From contig NZ_JACYUY010000002.1 in the NCBI RefSeq assembly GCF_014842025.1, positions 1 to 64,000 of the forward strand: a DNA stretch of 64,000 nucleotides. Direction: 5' to 3'. Position 1 is the first letter of the stretch, and each line of letters begins with the position of its first letter. The DNA is from Massilia sp. CFBP 13721. GTDB lineage: Bacteria > Pseudomonadota > Gammaproteobacteria > Burkholderiales > Burkholderiaceae_D. The notes under the pieces are model-generated. The model searched no databases and was not told the DNA's origin. It was given only the letters and a program-made list of their open reading frames with translations. The position numbers and the translations under genes were made by a program. Of the stretch, positions 61,225 to 64,000 are shown one piece after another.

Positions 61225-62301
61225 TTAGGTTTGCAGCGAAAATGCCTCGGCGATCGACACCAATTCGCCGGTGCCGGCCGCATCGTAGCCGGGCAGGGCG
61301 GCCACCAGCCGGTGGTAGGCGGGGTTGCGCATCACCTCGAACAGCTGGCGCATGGCCGGCTCGTCGACGGCGTCGCGGCGCAGCGCAAAATAATAATGTT
61401 CGCGCACCAGCGGCAGGAAATCGAGCTTGAACTGGGCAGCGGCGGCCTGCATGCCGAAGCCGGCGTCGGCCATGCCGCTGGCGATATAGGCCGCCACCGC
61501 CGAATGGGTGAACTCGGCGCTGTTGAAACCGTTGATCGATTCGGGCGGCGGGCCGTCCGCCGCCAGCATCATCTCGAGCAGCATGCGCGTGCCCGAGCCG
61601 GCCTGGCGGTTGACGAAGCGCACCTCCGGTCGCGCGAGATCGGCCAGGCCTCTGATGCCGAGCGGATTATCGCGCGCCACGATCAGCCCCTGCTGGCGGC
61701 CGGCCACGCGCACCAGGCAATGCAGGTTCGGATCGAGCCAGCGCAAATACCAGGTGGTCGTCTGGGCCTCGAAGCGCCCCAGCGGAATGTGAAAGCCCGC
61801 CAGGTCGCATTCACGGCGCGCCAGCGCCGCCACGGCATCGGTGCTGGTGCGGTAGCGCAGGTCGAGCGGCAGGGCGTCGCGGTCGATGCAGCCGGTCAGC
61901 GCGGCCACCGCGAAACCGTGGCTGGCGTCCATGCGCAGGGTGCGGATGGTATTGGCCGTGATGCGCCCCAGTTCCGCTTCCAGCTCCGAGGCCAGGCTGT
62001 GCAGCGTCGGCGACAGGCGCGCGGCGATGCGGCGGTCGGCCCAGACCAGCTTTTGCGCCAGCGGCGTCAGCAGCGTACCGCGCCCGCGTCCGGTCTGCAG
62101 CAGCTGCGTGCCGAACAGGCTTTCCGCCGCGCGCAATAAACCCCACGCATAGCGGTAGGACAGGCCGACGCTTTTCGCCGCCTGGGCGATGGAACCGGTG
62201 TCCTGGATCGATAGCAGCAGGCCGAGCAGGTTGGCCATGTCGAGCGGCACTTCTCCCTTGACGCTGATTTCCCAGTGCGGGCGGATATGGACGGTGAGCA
62301 T
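61225..62301 (-). CDS. Transcriptional regulator: ModE/LysR-type HTH plus periplasmic-binding-like domain
   Basis: A 358-residue regulator. The N-terminal winged HTH (about 20-95) reads LLLSIQDTGSIAQAAKSVGL, SYRYAWGLLRAAESLFG, like ModE. A PBP-like domain (about 130-350) carries DLRYRTSTDAVAALARRECDLAGFH and RQAGSGTRMLLEMML. Such ModE/PBP fusions are often next to formate dehydrogenase or oxalate/formate transporter genes, probably sensing a related anion such as molybdate or formate. It is divergent from the MFS gene across a 121-base region with two palindromes; its ATG lies in the first of them. Confidence 0.83.
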   Translation of the reverse strand: MLTVHIRPHWEISVKGEVPLDMANLLGLLLSIQDTGSIAQAAKSVGLSYRYAWGLLRAAESLFGTQLLQTGRGRGTLLTPLAQKLVWADRRIAARLSPTLHSLASELEAELGRITANTIRTLRMDASHGFAVAALTGCIDRDALPLDLRYRTSTDAVAALARRECDLAGFHIPLGRFEAQTTTWYLRWLDPNLHCLVRVAGRQQGLIVARDNPLGIRGLADLARPEVRFVNRQAGSGTRMLLEMMLAADGPPPESINGFNSAEFTHSAVAAYIASGMADAGFGMQAAAAQFKLDFLPLVREHYYFALRRDAVDEPAMRQLFEVMRNPAYHRLVAALPGYDAAGTGELVSIAEAFSLQT

Positions 62302-62323
62302 ATGCTGAAAATAGCCTATTTCA
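62297..62323. promoter_or_regulatory. Operator-like palindromes at the regulator start
   Basis: AGCATATGCT (62297-62306) overlaps the regulator's start codon. CTGAAAATAGCCTATTTCAG (62304-62323) adjoins it. Their position fits autoregulation. Confidence 0.5.
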
Positions 62324-62374
62324 GTGCCAAAAACATCATGATACCCTCGGAAAGCAATAATAAATGCCTGATAG

Positions 62375-62394
62375 ATATGCTTAAAAAAGCATAT
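62375..62394. promoter_or_regulatory. Operator-like palindrome upstream of the MFS transporter
   Basis: ATATGCTT (62375-62382), four As, AAGCATAT (62387-62394): a perfect 8-bp inverted repeat 29 bases before the transporter start. It shares GCATAT and TTCAG strings with the site at 62297, suggesting one regulator binds both. Confidence 0.55.
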
Positions 62395-62422
62395 TCAGGA
62401 ACATAAAAAACTGGAGGGGACA

Positions 62423-64000
62423 ATGAGGTTGTTTGATTTTCTGAGCAAGGAACGCACGATCGCGGGACCAGGTTTCAATCGCTGGCTGGTGCCGCCGGCG
62501 GCGCTGGCGATCCACCTGTGCATCGGCATGGCCTACGGCTTTTCGGTGTTCTGGCTGCCGCTGTCGAAAGCGATCGGTATCACCGAGTCGGTGGCCTGCG
62601 CCGCCGACATGGGCTTCATGGCGCAACTCTTTTCCACGACCTGCGACTGGAAGATCTCGATGCTGGGCTGGATGTACACGCTCTTCTTCGTCTTCCTGGG
62701 CCTGGCCGCCTGGTTGTTCGGCGGCTGGCTCGAGCACGCCGGTCCGCGCAAGGCCGGCATCGTCTCGGCGCTGTGCTGGTGCGGCGGTCTGGTGATTTCC
62801 GCCTTCGGCATCTACACGCACCAGATCTGGTTGATGTGGCTCGGTTCCGGCGTCATCGGTGGCATCGGCCTCGGCCTCGGCTACATCTCGCCGGTGTCGA
62901 CGTTGATCAAATGGTTCCCGGACCGGCGCGGCATGGCGACCGGCATGGCCATCATGGGCTTCGGTGGCGGCGCCATGATCGGCGCGCCGCTGGCCGACAA
63001 GCTGATGAAGCACTTTGCCACCGCCACCTCGGTCGGCGTCTGGGAAACCTTCCTGGCCCTGGCCGCGATCTATTTCGTCTTCATGGTGGCCGGCGCGCTG
63101 ACCTACCGCGTGCCCGCCACCGGCTGGAAGCCGGCCGGCTGGACCGCGCCGGCGCAAAGCGCCAACACCATGATCACCGCGCGCCACGTGCATGCCAGCC
63201 GGGTCTGGGGCATTCCCCAGTTCTGGCTGATCTGGGGCGTGCTGTTCCTGAACGTCTCGGCGGGCATCGGCATCCTGGGCATGGCTTCGCCGCTGCTGCA
63301 GGAAGTGTTCGGCGGGCGCCTGATCGGCGTCGACCTCGGCTTCAACGACCTCGACGCCGCGCAGAAGGGTCAGATTGCGGCGATCGCCGCCGGCTTCACC
63401 GGCCTGCTGTCGCTGTTCAATATCGGCGGACGTTTCGCCTGGGCTTCGTGCTCGGACTACATCGGCCGCAAGGCGACCTACTTCATTTTCCTGGTCCTCG
63501 GGTTCATACTGTATGTATCGATTCCGTCGCTGGCGCATGCGGGCCAGCTGGCGCTGTTCGTCGGCTTCATCTGCATCATCCTGTCGATGTACGGCGGTGG
63601 TTTCGCGACCGTACCGGCTTACCTGGCCGACCTGTTCGGCACCCAGATGGTGGGCGCGATCCATGGCCGCCTGCTGACCGCCTGGGCCGCCGCCGGTGTG
63701 CTTGGTCCGATCCTGATCAACTACATCCGCGAGTACCAGATCGCCCACGGCGTGCCGAAGGCGCAGGCGTACGACGTGACGATGTACGTGCTGGCCGGCC
63801 TGATCGTGGTCGGCATCGTGCTCAACACGATGATCCGTCCGCTGGCCGACAAGCATTTCATGACCGATGCCGAACTGGCGGCGGAGAAGAAGCTGGCACA
63901 TGAACGCGACGTCAGCGCCATGAGCGGCATGCGTGGCGGCGCCAGCGCCGGCGCCGGCGTGGCCTCGAGCCCGGCGGTGGCGCTGTTCGCCTGGCTGGCG
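62423..64000 (+). CDS. Oxalate/formate antiporter-family MFS transporter, 3' end beyond window
   Basis: 526 codons are visible and the frame is open at the right edge. Twelve membrane helices are apparent, with LEHAGPRKAG in the loop between helices 2 and 3. GIGLGLGYISPVSTLIKWFPDRRGMATGMAI is the OFA signature. The visible end, PAVALFAWLA, looks like the beginning of the extra C-terminal helix that in relatives is a separate small subunit. GGAGGGG precedes ATG 62423 by 4-10 bases. It probably exchanges or imports formate, oxalate or a similar acid; formate dehydrogenase genes may follow outside the window. Confidence 0.85.
   Translation, partial: MRLFDFLSKERTIAGPGFNRWLVPPAALAIHLCIGMAYGFSVFWLPLSKAIGITESVACAADMGFMAQLFSTTCDWKISMLGWMYTLFFVFLGLAAWLFGGWLEHAGPRKAGIVSALCWCGGLVISAFGIYTHQIWLMWLGSGVIGGIGLGLGYISPVSTLIKWFPDRRGMATGMAIMGFGGGAMIGAPLADKLMKHFATATSVGVWETFLALAAIYFVFMVAGALTYRVPATGWKPAGWTAPAQSANTMITARHVHASRVWGIPQFWLIWGVLFLNVSAGIGILGMASPLLQEVFGGRLIGVDLGFNDLDAAQKGQIAAIAAGFTGLLSLFNIGGRFAWASCSDYIGRKATYFIFLVLGFILYVSIPSLAHAGQLALFVGFICIILSMYGGGFATVPAYLADLFGTQMVGAIHGRLLTAWAAAGVLGPILINYIREYQIAHGVPKAQAYDVTMYVLAGLIVVGIVLNTMIRPLADKHFMTDAELAAEKKLAHERDVSAMSGMRGGASAGAGVASSPAVALFAWLA

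Overview
The window is high-GC DNA from a betaproteobacterium, most likely an Oxalobacteraceae of the Massilia/Telluria/Duganella type. The grounds are the gene order rpsU-yqeY-dnaG-rpoD followed by a tRNA-Ile2(CAT), the codon use, the mix of families, and many GTAGGGTGG(A/G)C palindromes between genes. Assignments come from reading the sequence and recognising families; no database search was run.

Layout. 1-140 is the frameshifted 5' end of an IS110-family transposase. 535-5926 is the macromolecular-synthesis block (S21, YqeY, primase, sigma-70, tRNA). 6079-8345 holds two tandem secreted HAF-repeat proteins. 8699-24711 is a mixed chromosomal stretch rich in signalling genes: two diguanylate cyclases, RNase Z, a CYP152-type P450, a homocysteine methyltransferase, a CHASE histidine kinase, a small cupredoxin-like protein, a LON-domain protein, an anti-sigma-like protein, an EF-hand protein, an RhlE-type helicase and a blue-light (LOV) hybrid histidine kinase.

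24921-44916 is a large surface-polysaccharide locus. The plus-strand half codes for a GT-C-like membrane protein, an SMR/ArnE-like protein, a GT4, a UbiA/DPPR-synthase-like prenyltransferase, a Wzm/Wzt ABC exporter whose Wzt has a C-terminal carbohydrate-binding domain, an FkbM methyltransferase with a long coiled coil, and a 1243-residue protein with three glycosyltransferase domains. The minus-strand half meets it tail to tail at a shared CTAG and codes for three more multidomain glycosyltransferases, two small linker-like proteins and the tRNA hydroxylase TrhO, with several 4-bp ATGA overlaps. Together they suggest an ABC-exporter-dependent polysaccharide in which the FkbM coiled-coil protein could end the chain and set its length (inference, by analogy with WbdD).

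45111-48608 is dnaE. Its terminator appears split by a 306-bp miniature element with IS4-like ends. 48980-54792 is an LPS block: SDR, GT2 and an O-antigen ligase on the minus strand, msbA-waaF on the plus strand. 55155-57416 encodes an unusual fusion of a GH1-like glycosidase with an RmlD-like reductase. 57663-58570 holds a small conserved protein and uridine kinase. 58727-61060 is a compact PAAR / DUF2515-like / membrane-anchored-protein operon that looks like an orphan type VI effector-immunity cassette. 61225-64000 is a ModE/LysR-like regulator divergent from an oxalate/formate-family MFS transporter that runs off the right edge.
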